This document shows, piece by piece, positions 8,293 to 16,760 of a stretch of 64,000 bases of DNA (the stretch's first letter is position 1; every line of letters begins with the position of its first letter). The notes below the pieces were generated by a model. That model worked only from the letters and a program-made list of their open reading frames with translations, had not been told where the DNA came from and ran no database searches. The stretch comes from Paraburkholderia caffeinitolerans (GTDB lineage Bacteria > Pseudomonadota > Gammaproteobacteria > Burkholderiales > Burkholderiaceae), in NCBI RefSeq assembly GCF_902859945.1, contig NZ_CADIKL010000008.1, positions 62,001 to 126,000 of the forward strand. Direction: 5' to 3'. A program made the position numbers and the translations under genes.

Positions 8293-9684
8293 ATGCAACC
8301 CGCTTCCTCCGCACAACGCACTTCTCACGGCGTCGACGACGACGCCGACCTCGCCCGCGACCTCGTCTACGGTCCCGACGACAAGCCCGCCCCCACGCTG
8401 GCCTTCGTGGCCGCCCTGCAGCACCTGCTGGCCATCATCGTGCCGATCGTCACGCCGGGTCTCCTGATCTGCCAGGCGCTGGGCGTCTCGAGCCGCGACA
8501 CCACGCTGATCGTATCGATGTCGCTCGTGATCTCCGGCATCGCCACCTTCCTCCAGTGCAAGCGCTTCGGACCGCTGGGCGCGGGCCTGCTGATCGTGCA
8601 GGGCACGAGCTTCAACTTCGTCGGCCCGCTGATCGCCGGCGGCAGCCTGATGGTCCATGAAGGCACACCCGTGACCACCGTGATGTCGGCCATCTTCGGC
8701 GTGGTCATCGCGGGCTCGTTCGTCGAGATGGGCGTCTCGCGCATCCTGCCCTTCATCAAGCGGCTCATCACGCCGCTCGTCACGGGCATCGTGGTGCTGC
8801 TGATCGGCCTCACCCTCATCAAGGTCGGTCTTATCAGCATGGGCGGCGGCTATGGCGCAATCGCCAACCACACCTTCGCGAGCGCCGAAAACCTCACGCT
8901 GTCGTTAGTCGTGCTCGGAACCATTATCGTGCTCAACCGCGTGCCCATCGTCTGGGTGCGCAGCACGGCGCTCGTCAGCGCGCTCGCGGTCGGCTATGTG
9001 GTGGCCGGCATGATGGGCCGGCTCGACTTCACAGGCGCACGCGAAGCCGCTCTCTTTCAGATTCCGACCCCGCTGCACTTCGGCCTGAGCTTCTCGTGGT
9101 CGCTGTTCGTGCCGATGCTGATCATCTACCTCGTCACCTCGCTCGAAGCCATCGGCGACGTCACGGCCACCAGCAAGATCTCGAAGGAGCCCGTGGAGGG
9201 CCCGGTGTGGATGCGGCGCATCAAGGGCGGCGTGCTCGTGAACGGCGCCAACTCGCTGATCGCCGGCGTGTTCAACACCTTCCCGAGCTCGGTTTTCGCG
9301 CAGAACAACGGCGTGATCCAGATCACCGGCATTGCCAGCCGTCACGTGGGCATCTGGATCGCGGCCATGCTCGTGGTGCTCGGCCTGTTCCCGCCGGTCG
9401 CGGGCGCGCTGCAAGCCGTGCCCGAGCCCGTGCTGGGCGGCGCGGCCATGGTGATGTTCGGCGCTGTGGCCGCTTCGGGCATCAACATTCTCGCGGGCAT
9501 CCGGCTGGACCGCCGCGCGCTGCTCATCATCTCGGTCTCGCTGTCGCTGGGCCTCGGCGTCTCGCAGGTGCCGGAGATTCTCGCGAACCTGCCGCACGCG
9601 CTCAAGAACGTGCTGGAATCGGGCGTGGCCACGGGCGGCATCTGCGCGCTCGTGATGAACTGGTTCTTGCCTGAAAAGGCTTGA
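8293..9684 (+). CDS. NCS2 family xanthine/uric acid permease
   Basis: NCS2 permeases import purines or uracil by proton symport. The 463-residue protein has about 14 predicted membrane segments. It contains the family motif SLEAIGDVTATS, in which the Glu binds substrate, and NTFPSSVFAQNNGVIQITGIASRHVG, the second conserved region in which Asn/Gln residues contact the base. The purine (UacT/XanP) branch is favoured over uracil because of the VTATS and NNGVIQ pattern; the substrate remains inferred. ATG at 8293 has only a weak ribosome site. No purine catabolic genes adjoin it. Confidence 0.88.
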   Translation: MQPASSAQRTSHGVDDDADLARDLVYGPDDKPAPTLAFVAALQHLLAIIVPIVTPGLLICQALGVSSRDTTLIVSMSLVISGIATFLQCKRFGPLGAGLLIVQGTSFNFVGPLIAGGSLMVHEGTPVTTVMSAIFGVVIAGSFVEMGVSRILPFIKRLITPLVTGIVVLLIGLTLIKVGLISMGGGYGAIANHTFASAENLTLSLVVLGTIIVLNRVPIVWVRSTALVSALAVGYVVAGMMGRLDFTGAREAALFQIPTPLHFGLSFSWSLFVPMLIIYLVTSLEAIGDVTATSKISKEPVEGPVWMRRIKGGVLVNGANSLIAGVFNTFPSSVFAQNNGVIQITGIASRHVGIWIAAMLVVLGLFPPVAGALQAVPEPVLGGAAMVMFGAVAASGINILAGIRLDRRALLIISVSLSLGLGVSQVPEILANLPHALKNVLESGVATGGICALVMNWFLPEKA

Positions 9685-9695
9685 TGATGTGATCG

Positions 9696-9724
9696 AGGCG
9701 CGAGGGCAGGGATGACTGGCGCCT
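9696..9724 (+). terminator. Possible weak terminator after the NCS2 permease
   Basis: There is a 6-bp inverted repeat AGGCGC / GCGCCT with a long loop, followed by TTTGTCTTT. It lies between the permease stop and the convergent GntR gene. Support is modest. Confidence 0.3.
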
Positions 9725-9792
9725 TTGTCTTTCATGGGAAGCCTGATGCGCAAGGATGGCGAGGCTGCCATCTCGAGCGCGCATCAGCCCGT

Positions 9793-10524
9793 TCATCTGC
9801 CCAGAAATAGCTCGACGTTCGCGTCATAAGCCGCCTGCTGTCGCGCGTAGGCGTCGTCGAGATGTTCACGCAGCGCGCGCTCGGCCGCGTCGGGATCGTG
9901 CTGCTCCAGCGCCTCAAGTACCTTTTGATGCTGCTTCAGCGTCAGGTCGGCGACCACGGGGTCGCGTACCGTCACATGACGCACACGGTCGATCGGCGCG
10001 CGCGCGAACTCCACAAGCTGCTGCACACGCGGCAAACGCGCGGCCGCGCATACGGTGGCGTGAAAAGCGTTGTCGCACGCAATCGCCGCCACGGTGTTAT
10101 TGCGCTCGATGGCACGCCGGTGCGCTTCCTGAATGTCATGCAATTGTTCGAGCTCGTGCGCCGTGATGATTTCGGCGGCGCGGCGAATACTCGCGGTTTC
10201 GAGCACCTTGCGAATAAGGGCGCTCTCCGCGAACTGCTCACGCTTCACGGGCGCGACGAAGGTGCCCGACTGCGCAGCGATGCGCACCAACTCCTCGCGC
10301 GAAAGCTGCAGAAGCGCCTCGCGCACCGGTGTGCGCGAAATGCCGAGCGCGTCGGCAAGTGCGCGCTCGAAGATCACGTCGTCGGGTTGCAGCGTCATTG
10401 TCACAATGGCATCGCGCAACAACTGGTAGAGCTGCACTGACAGCGCCTTCGAACGATCGAGGGTGAAATCGGCGGGAAGCAGCCGGGCGACGAATACGGA
10501 CGGCTCGTTACGGTCTTCTGTCAT
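9793..10524 (-). CDS. GntR-family regulator, FCD (FadR/VanR) type
   Basis: The 243-residue protein has an N-terminal winged helix (about 25-90, with ALADALGISRTPVREALLQLSREELV) and a C-terminal all-helical FCD ligand domain containing the metal-binding histidine pattern (DNAFHATVCAA and later helices). FCD regulators usually sense sugar acids or other carboxylates. It is divergent from the MFS/dehydratase operon, and two ATTAG-type dyads lie in the gap, so it very likely represses that operon and itself. The inducer is probably the aldarate or aldonate substrate or an intermediate. Confidence 0.9.
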   Translation of the reverse strand: MTEDRNEPSVFVARLLPADFTLDRSKALSVQLYQLLRDAIVTMTLQPDDVIFERALADALGISRTPVREALLQLSREELVRIAAQSGTFVAPVKREQFAESALIRKVLETASIRRAAEIITAHELEQLHDIQEAHRRAIERNNTVAAIACDNAFHATVCAAARLPRVQQLVEFARAPIDRVRHVTVRDPVVADLTLKQHQKVLEALEQHDPDAAERALREHLDDAYARQQAAYDANVELFLGR

Positions 10525-10582
10525 AGGTGGTTTTGAGTTGCTTCGCGCTCCGGCATCGAAGCCTCGGAGCGGGCGTCAGTAT

Positions 10583-10703
10583 ATTAGTGTCCTAATCCTT
10601 CTGCCTCCAGCGCTTCACCATCCAAGGGTTTTCCCCTAAATCCCCATGCCATGGTTGCCCTCGTATCGCGCTTCTCTTATCATCTGCGTACTAATATATT
10701 AGT
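10583..10703. promoter_or_regulatory. Two dyad operators in the divergent GntR-MFS promoter region
   Basis: A perfect 14-bp palindrome, ACTAATATATTAGT, lies at 10690-10703. An ATTAG-TGTC-CTAAT dyad lies at 10583-10596 and overlaps a partial copy of the first (GTATATTAGT). They are about 107 bp apart, one close to each divergent gene. GntR/FCD proteins bind such short AT-rich palindromes; assignment to the adjacent regulator is inferred from position. Confidence 0.65.
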
Positions 10704-10750
10704 TGACTAGTGCATCAATCCACGTAAGCCACTTTCACGCAGGAGACACC

Positions 10751-12100
10751 ATGCAATTCGAAGACTCGGCATCCCGCCGCGATCCCGGAGAGGCGCGCGC
10801 CGCCGTACCGGTCATGAGCCAGGCCGGGCATCAGGTCGCCGCGCCCACGGTCGTGCGTTGGCGCATTTTCTGGATCCTCCTGCTGCTCTCATCGATCAAT
10901 TACATCGACCGGGCTTCGCTTTCGGTCGCCTTGCCGATCATCTCGACCGAGTTTCATCTCACGCCCGCGACGGAGGGCGTGCTTCTGAGCGCCTTCTTCT
11001 GGACCTACGCGCTGATGCAGATTCCGAGCGGGCTGCTCGTCGACCGCTTCAAGGCACGCAACATCGTCGGCATGGCGACGATCGCCTGGGGCGCGTGTCA
11101 GGCATTCGCCGCGGGCTGCTTCCACTGGCTACCGCTGCTGCTCACGCGCCTCGGTCTCGGCGTCGCGGAGTCGCCGATCATGCCTGCCGGCGCCAAGCTC
11201 GCCGGCTCCTGGCTCACGCCCTCCGAGCGCGGCCGCGGTGCGGCGCTGCTCGACGGCGGCGCGCCGCTCGGCTCGGCGTTCGGCGCCATCATCATCACCG
11301 CGCTGATCGCGTGGCTCGGCTCCTGGCGGCTGGCGTTCGTGGTAGCCGGCGTGGGCACCGTGGTCGTGGGCGTGCTGGCGTGGTGGTACATCCGCAACGA
11401 TCCGTCCGAACATGCGGGCGTGAACGACGCAGAACGCGCGCACGTGGAATCCGCGCGCCGCAAGCCCGCAACCAGCGCGCCGCGCGAGCGCCTGCCGCTG
11501 CGCGCCGTGCTGGCCGATCGCTCGGTGCTCTGCATGTTCGCGAGCTGGGCCTGCTACAACAGCGTGTTCTACGGTCTGATGACCTGGATGCCGACCTATC
11601 TTCACAAGGCCCACGGCTTCGACCTCAAGCAGATGGGGGGCGCGACCTTCGTGATCTTCCTGTGTGGCTTTTTCGGCGAGCTGTTCGGCGGTTGGCTCGC
11701 CGACAAATGGCGCGCGGCGGGTGGCGATGCCAACCGCGTGATGAAATCGATGTTCGGCTTCGCCGGCCTCTTCTCGGCAGCGGCGATACTCGCGGTGAGC
11801 TACGCGACGGGCTTTGTGAGCGTCATCGTGCTGCTCTCGGTTGCCCTGTTCTTCATCCGCTGGTGCGGGATGTTCTGGGGCGTGCCCGCCGCGCTCGGCG
11901 GCCAGTCCCGTGCAGGCCTGCTCGCGGGCTCCATGAACTTTTGCGGCAACATCGTCGGTGTCGTGGTGCCGATTCTGATCGGCGTCATCGTGCAGACGAC
12001 CGGCACGTATTTCCTCGCGTTGATGTTCTTCGTCGCCGCAGCATTCGGCCTCGCCGTGTGTGCGAGCCTCGTCGACTATCGCGACCGCGGCCTCGACTGA
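10751..12100 (+). CDS. MFS transporter, anion:cation symporter family (sugar-acid uptake)
   Basis: This 449-residue, 12-helix permease has the ACS-family signature NYIDRASLSVALPIISTEFHLTPATEGVLLSAFFWTYALMQIPSGLLVDRF, typical of glucarate, galactarate and galactonate transporters. Later helices carry GLGVAESPIMPAGAKLAGSWLTPSERG, the usual second half-signature. ATG at 10751 follows AGGAGACACC; the open frame extends back into the operator but has no ribosome site there. It is the first gene of a four-gene unit ending with alpha-ketoglutarate semialdehyde dehydrogenase, so it probably imports the sugar acid that feeds the pathway. Confidence 0.9.
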   Translation: MQFEDSASRRDPGEARAAVPVMSQAGHQVAAPTVVRWRIFWILLLLSSINYIDRASLSVALPIISTEFHLTPATEGVLLSAFFWTYALMQIPSGLLVDRFKARNIVGMATIAWGACQAFAAGCFHWLPLLLTRLGLGVAESPIMPAGAKLAGSWLTPSERGRGAALLDGGAPLGSAFGAIIITALIAWLGSWRLAFVVAGVGTVVVGVLAWWYIRNDPSEHAGVNDAERAHVESARRKPATSAPRERLPLRAVLADRSVLCMFASWACYNSVFYGLMTWMPTYLHKAHGFDLKQMGGATFVIFLCGFFGELFGGWLADKWRAAGGDANRVMKSMFGFAGLFSAAAILAVSYATGFVSVIVLLSVALFFIRWCGMFWGVPAALGGQSRAGLLAGSMNFCGNIVGVVVPILIGVIVQTTGTYFLALMFFVAAAFGLAVCASLVDYRDRGLD

Positions 12101-12130
12101 GGGCTATCCCCCTTCTCCCGGTATCAAAAC

Positions 12131-13720
12131 ATGCATTCCATTTCCACTGCGGACCTGCACTCAAGCGACCCTGCGCACCAACGGCAACGTCGCGCACGCA
12201 TCATCCGCCTGCATCCCGACGACGATGTCGTCGTGGCGCTCGAACAGCTGATCGGCGGCACGCCCCTCGAGGGCGAGAGCGTCGTGGTCAGCGGCCTGAT
12301 TCCGCCCGGCCACAAGGTCGCCACGCGCGCGATCGCGACAGGCGCGCCGGTGCATCGCTACGGGCAGATCATTGGCTTTGCGCGCCAGCCGATCGCACCG
12401 GGCGAACACGTGCATACGCACAATCTCGACATCGGCGAGTTCGAACGCGATTACGCGTTCGGCCAGGGCGCGCGCGCCACCGAATACGTTCCCGAGACAC
12501 AGCGCGCCACCTTTGACGGCATCGTGCGCGACGATGGCCGCGTGGCCACTCGCAATTACATCGGCATCCTGACTTCCGTGAATTGCTCCGCGACAGTCGC
12601 GCGCGCCATTGCCGATCACTTCCGCCGTGACATCCATCCCGAGGCGCTGGCTGCGTTTGCGAACGTGGATGGCGTCGTTGCACTCACGCATGGCGTGGGC
12701 TGCGCCGTCGACACCGAAGGCGAAGCGCTGGCGCTGCTGCAACGCACGCTAGGCGGCTACGCATGCCACCCGAACTTCGCGAGCGTGCTCGTCATCGGCC
12801 TCGGCTGCGAGACTAACCAGATTCCGCGCCTGCTCGAAACGCAGGGCCTGAAAGAGCACGCACGCCTGCGCACGTTCACGATCCAGGACAGCGGCGGCAC
12901 GGCGAAGACGATCGCCAAGGGCATCGAAATCGTGAAGTCGATGCTCCCGGCCGCCAACGACGTACGCCGCCAGCCCGTGAGCGCGAGCCATCTGAGCGTG
13001 GGCCTGCAATGCGGCGGCTCGGACGGCTATTCGGGCATCACCGCGAATCCGGTGCTGGGCGCGGCGGTGGACCGTCTCGTGCGCCACGGCGGCACCGCCA
13101 TCCTGTCCGAAACGCCGGAGATCTATGGCGCCGAACATCTGCTCACGCGCCGCGCGGCAACTCGCGAAGTGGGCGAAAAGCTCGTCGCACGTATCCGCTG
13201 GTGGGAGGACTATTGCGCGCGCCACCACGCCTCGATGAACAACAATCCTTCGGCGGGCAACAAGGCCGGCGGACTCACGACGGTACTCGAAAAGTCGCTC
13301 GGCGGCATCGCCAAAGCGGGCAGCACCAATCTCGTCGAAGTCTACGAATACGCACAACCGGTCACGGCGAAGGGCTTTGTGTTCATGGACACGCCCGGCT
13401 ACGACCCGATCTCGGCCACGGGCCAGGTCGCCGGCGGCGCCAACCTCATCTGCTTCACGACGGGCCGCGGCTCGGCCTACGGCTGCGCGCCCACGCCTTC
13501 GCTGAAGCTCGCGACCAATAGCGCGCTGTGGCAGCGCCAGTCCGACGACATGGACCTGAACTGCGGCGGCGTGGTAGACGGCGAGGCCGACATCGACTCG
13601 CTCGGCGAAGCGTTGTTCCGCATGATGCTCGACACCGCTTCGGGCAAGCGCACGCGCAGCGAATTGCATGGCTATGGGCAGAACGAGTTCGTGCCGTGGC
13701 AGATCGGCGCGATCACCTGA
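12131..13720 (+). CDS. garD: UxaA/GarD family sugar-acid dehydratase (probable galactarate dehydratase)
   Basis: GarD removes water from meso-galactarate to give 5-keto-4-deoxyglucarate; UxaA does the same with altronate. The 529-residue protein has an N-terminal SAF domain (about 20-100, IIRLHPDDDVVVAL onward) and the two-part UxaA catalytic region. That region includes the iron-site cysteine/histidine segments in LTHGVGCAVDTEG and VGLQCGGSDGYSG. Length is nearer to GarD than to UxaA (~495), and the C-terminus EFVPWQIGAIT matches the GarD type. Its place between a sugar-acid transporter and a keto-deoxy-acid dehydratase supports the assignment. Another aldonic acid as substrate remains possible. 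Confidence 0.75.
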   Translation: MHSISTADLHSSDPAHQRQRRARIIRLHPDDDVVVALEQLIGGTPLEGESVVVSGLIPPGHKVATRAIATGAPVHRYGQIIGFARQPIAPGEHVHTHNLDIGEFERDYAFGQGARATEYVPETQRATFDGIVRDDGRVATRNYIGILTSVNCSATVARAIADHFRRDIHPEALAAFANVDGVVALTHGVGCAVDTEGEALALLQRTLGGYACHPNFASVLVIGLGCETNQIPRLLETQGLKEHARLRTFTIQDSGGTAKTIAKGIEIVKSMLPAANDVRRQPVSASHLSVGLQCGGSDGYSGITANPVLGAAVDRLVRHGGTAILSETPEIYGAEHLLTRRAATREVGEKLVARIRWWEDYCARHHASMNNNPSAGNKAGGLTTVLEKSLGGIAKAGSTNLVEVYEYAQPVTAKGFVFMDTPGYDPISATGQVAGGANLICFTTGRGSAYGCAPTPSLKLATNSALWQRQSDDMDLNCGGVVDGEADIDSLGEALFRMMLDTASGKRTRSELHGYGQNEFVPWQIGAIT

Positions 13721-13791
13721 GGCGCGCTGCTCGAGCAATCGCTACACATCATTCGACATCGACAAAGCATTTACGAGGACTCAACCCGCTC

Positions 13792-14724
13792 ATGGCAACG
13801 CAAGCTTCCACTACACCGTATCGCGGCGTTTTTCCGGTCATGCCGACGATCTTCACCGAAACCGGCGAGCTTGATCTCGACGGCCAGCGCCGCTGCACCG
13901 ACTTCATGATCGACGCGGGCTCGAACGGTCTGTGCATCCTCGCGAACTTCTCCGAGCAGTTCTCGCTCACCGACGCCGAGCGCGACACCGTCATGCGCAC
14001 CGTGCTCGAACACGTCGCGGGCCGCGTGCCGGTGATCGTCACGACCTCTCACTTCAGCGCGCGCGTATGCGCCGAGCGCAGCCGCACGGCACAGGATGCG
14101 GGCGCCGCCATGGTGATGGTGATGCCGCCGTATCACGGCGCCACGCTACGCGCGAGCGAGGCGGCCATCTACGCGTTCTTCCGCGCCGTTTCGGACGCGA
14201 TCACGATTCCGGTCATGATCCAGGACGCGCCGATGAGCGGCACCGCACTCTCCGTCCCCTTTCTCGCCCGCATGGCGCGCGAGCTCGATAACGTCGGCTA
14301 CTTCAAGATCGAAGTGCCGCAAGCAGCGGCCAAGCTGCGCGAACTGATCGCGGTGGGCGGCGACACGATCCTCGGGCCTTGGGACGGCGAAGAGGCGATT
14401 ACCCTGATCGCCGATCTCGAAGCCGGGGCGACCGGCGCAATGACGGGCGGCGGCTTTCCGGACGGTATCCGCCGCATCGTCGACGCATGGGCGGCAGGAC
14501 AGACCGAGGCGGCCGAGGAGGAATACCAGCGCTGGCTACCGCTGATCAATCATGAGAACCGCCAGGGTGGAATCGCCACGGCCAAGGCGCTCATGAAAGC
14601 AGGCGGCGTGATCGCCTCGGACGCCGTGCGCGCCCCGCTGCCCGGCATGTCCGAACCCACGCGCGCGAGCCTGCTGCGCATCGCGCGGCGGCTCGATCCG
14701 CTCGTGCTGCGTTGGGGCCGCTGA
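13792..14724 (+). CDS. DHDPS/DapA-family keto-deoxy sugar acid dehydratase
   Basis: Class I (Schiff-base) DapA-family enzyme of 310 residues, starting at ATG 13792 after ACGAGGA. The catalytic lysine is in YFKIEVPQ. The position where DapA has its catalytic Tyr motif reads MIQDAPMSG, a pattern I associate with L-2-keto-3-deoxyarabonate dehydratases rather than with dihydrodipicolinate synthase. Either that enzyme or 5-dehydro-4-deoxyglucarate dehydratase would yield alpha-ketoglutarate semialdehyde, the substrate of the next gene. Given the GarD-like gene upstream, I favour a C5/C6 sugar-acid route; which of the two is not settled by sequence alone. Confidence 0.8.
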   Translation: MATQASTTPYRGVFPVMPTIFTETGELDLDGQRRCTDFMIDAGSNGLCILANFSEQFSLTDAERDTVMRTVLEHVAGRVPVIVTTSHFSARVCAERSRTAQDAGAAMVMVMPPYHGATLRASEAAIYAFFRAVSDAITIPVMIQDAPMSGTALSVPFLARMARELDNVGYFKIEVPQAAAKLRELIAVGGDTILGPWDGEEAITLIADLEAGATGAMTGGGFPDGIRRIVDAWAAGQTEAAEEEYQRWLPLINHENRQGGIATAKALMKAGGVIASDAVRAPLPGMSEPTRASLLRIARRLDPLVLRWGR

Positions 14725-14791
14725 GCGTCCGCAGCCTCGCCTTGCATCACAAACCGCTCCCGTTTCGGAAAACAGCTAGTCAGGAAGGTTC

Positions 14792-16390
14792 ATGGAGATT
14801 TCAGGAAGTGCGCTGATCGGTCAGCGCAGCGCTCAACACGACGAACACAATGTCATGGGCTCGTCCGCGTTCCGCGCCGTCAACCCGGTCACGGGCGCAC
14901 CACTCGAACCCGCGTTCATGCGCACATCGGCGCAGGACGTCGCACTCGCATGCGAGCTCGCCGCCAAGGCATTCGACACTTACCGCGAAACGCCACTCGA
15001 ACAACGCGCCGCATTCCTCGAGCGCATCGCCGCATGCGTGCTCAACCTCGGCGATACGCTCGTCGAACGCTGCATGGCGGAAACCGGCTTGCCGCGCGCA
15101 CGCATCGAGGGTGAGCGGGCGCGCACGATCGGCCAGTTGAAGATGTTCGCCGATGTCGTGCGCCGCGGTGAATTTCTCGGCCTGCGCATCGATCCCGCGC
15201 AGCCGCAGCGCACACCCGCACCGCGCGTCGACTTGCGCCTGCGGCATATCGGGCTCGGGCCGGTAGCGGTATTCGGCGCGAGCAATTTCCCGCTCGCATT
15301 TTCCGTGGCCGGCGGCGATACGGCCGCGGCGCTCGCGGCGGGATGCCCCGTGGTCGCGAAAGCCCATCCCGCGCATCCGGGCACCTCGGAACTCGTCGGC
15401 CGCGCGATCCAGCAAGCCGTGCACGACTGCGCCTTGCCCGATGGCACGTTCTCGCTCGTGTTCGACGATAGCATCGGCGCAGGCGTCGCATTGGTGGAGA
15501 ACCCGCACATCAAGGCGGTAGGCTTCACGGGCTCGCGCACGGGCGGCGTCGCGCTCATGCAGCTCGCGGCCCGGCGTAGCGAGCCTATCCCCGTCTACGC
15601 GGAAATGAGCAGCATCAACCCGGTCCTGCTCTTGCCGCATGCGCTCGCCGCCCGTGCCGAGGCAATCGGCCAGGCATTCGCCGCTGCGCTCACGCTCGGC
15701 ACCGGCCAGTTCTGCACGAATCCGGGCCTTGTGCTCGCGATCGACGGACCGGACCTGCAACGCTTCGTCGATTCGGCCGCCGCAGCGCTGGGGACGCAGC
15801 CGGCCACGCCGATGCTCACCGCGGGCATTCACGGCGCGTATCTGCGCGGCATCGAGCGCCTGAGGACCCAGCCTGGCGTGGAGCAAGCGGGCATGGGCGC
15901 GGACTCGAGCGGCGCCTGCGCGCACGCAGGCCGCGCCGCGCTCTTCGTGACCCGCGCCGAGGTATTCGCACAGCAGGCGGCGCTTCACGAGGAAGTCTTC
16001 GGACCGGCTTCGCTCGTCGTGCGATGCCCCGATGCGCAAACGCTGCACGCCATCGTCGAACGCCTCGAAGGCCAGTTGACGATAGCGCTCCATCTCGATG
16101 ATGCCGATCACGCCCTCGCGCGCACCCTGCTCCCGACACTCGAACGGCGAGCCGGCCGCGTGCTCGTGAACGGCTTCGGCACCGGTGTCGAGGTCGGCCA
16201 TGCGATGGTCCACGGCGGACCTTTCCCGGCGACTTCGGATGGCCGATCGACTTCGGTCGGCAGCCTCGCAATCACGCGCTTTTTGCGGCCCGTGAGCTAC
16301 CAGGACCTGCCCGATGCGCTGTTGCCCGAGACGCTGCGCGCCGGCAATCCGGCCGGATTGCCGCGCAGCGTGGACGGCGCACCGGCTTGA
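14792..16390 (+). CDS. Alpha-ketoglutarate semialdehyde dehydrogenase (NADP+-type aldehyde dehydrogenase)
   Basis: This enzyme oxidises 2,5-dioxopentanoate to alpha-ketoglutarate, feeding the TCA cycle. The 532-residue protein is of the type found in sugar-acid clusters: opening [15 protein letters not shown], the nucleotide-binding segment [36 protein letters not shown], catalytic Glu in AEMSSINP and catalytic Cys in [11 protein letters not shown]. It follows the DapA-family gene by 67 nt and has its own AGGAAGG site. It is the last gene of the sugar-acid operon and is followed by a strong hairpin. Confidence 0.88.
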   Translation: MEISGSALIGQRSAQHDEHNVMGSSAFRAVNPVTGAPLEPAFMRTSAQDVALACELAAKAFDTYRETPLEQRAAFLERIAACVLNLGDTLVERCMAETGLPRARIEGERARTIGQLKMFADVVRRGEFLGLRIDPAQPQRTPAPRVDLRLRHIGLGPVAVFGASNFPLAFSVAGGDTAAALAAGCPVVAKAHPAHPGTSELVGRAIQQAVHDCALPDGTFSLVFDDSIGAGVALVENPHIKAVGFTGSRTGGVALMQLAARRSEPIPVYAEMSSINPVLLLPHALAARAEAIGQAFAAALTLGTGQFCTNPGLVLAIDGPDLQRFVDSAAAALGTQPATPMLTAGIHGAYLRGIERLRTQPGVEQAGMGADSSGACAHAGRAALFVTRAEVFAQQAALHEEVFGPASLVVRCPDAQTLHAIVERLEGQLTIALHLDDADHALARTLLPTLERRAGRVLVNGFGTGVEVGHAMVHGGPFPATSDGRSTSVGSLAITRFLRPVSYQDLPDALLPETLRAGNPAGLPRSVDGAPA

Positions 16391-16395
16391 GGACG

Positions 16396-16423
16396 CCCAG
16401 TGTGCAGTTGTCTGCACACTGGG
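16396..16423 (+). terminator. Hairpin terminator after the sugar-acid operon
   Basis: A perfect 12-bp stem, CCCAGTGTGCAG / CTGCACACTGGG, with a TTGT loop starts five bases after the stop codon. A T-rich tail is weak (TTCGCC). The loop matches the hairpin at 3145-3178. Confidence 0.75.
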
Positions 16424-16598
16424 TTCGCCTGGTGAAGGACGTCATCGGCCCGCAATTCGCTATCCGACCTTCCTGCTCCGATACTTAAAATCGCCCGTTG
16501 AACGTTGGCAATTCAATCCCCGTTTGCTTCAATGCGTACTGATCGCCCGCACATGCCGACGCGATCATGCCCTTACGGATGACGAACGGGAGCCCATC

Positions 16599-16742
16599 GT
16601 GACGCGCGAACCCAAGGACCGACCGCACCGTTTTCTGCGCGACCTGAAGTGGACAATCATTCTCTGGTGCGTGGGATTCGGCGCAACCGTTTTACTCGTG
16701 TTGCCGTTTCACTTTCTCGTCATGGCCATGATGAGGAAGTAG
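16599..16742 (+). CDS. Small single-pass membrane protein, hypothetical
   Basis: A 47-codon frame starts at GTG 16599 with a GGGAG site upstream. The product has a basic N-terminus (TREPKDRPHRFLRDLK), one strong membrane helix (WTIILWCVGFGATVLLVLPFHFLV) and a short tail MAMMRK, so it should sit in the inner membrane with the N-terminus inside. I do not recognise a family. It lies between the operon hairpin and the convergent MocR gene. The clear hydrophobic design and ribosome site argue that it is real, but conservation is untested. Confidence 0.45.
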   Translation: MTREPKDRPHRFLRDLKWTIILWCVGFGATVLLVLPFHFLVMAMMRK

Positions 16743-16760
16743 CGGTGCACGAACTTTTGC

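Noticed and set aside
14801..16417. 538-codon open frame opposite the semialdehyde dehydrogenase gene
   Set aside because: Shadow frame; the plus-strand gene has clear catalytic motifs and a ribosome site, and this one has neither.
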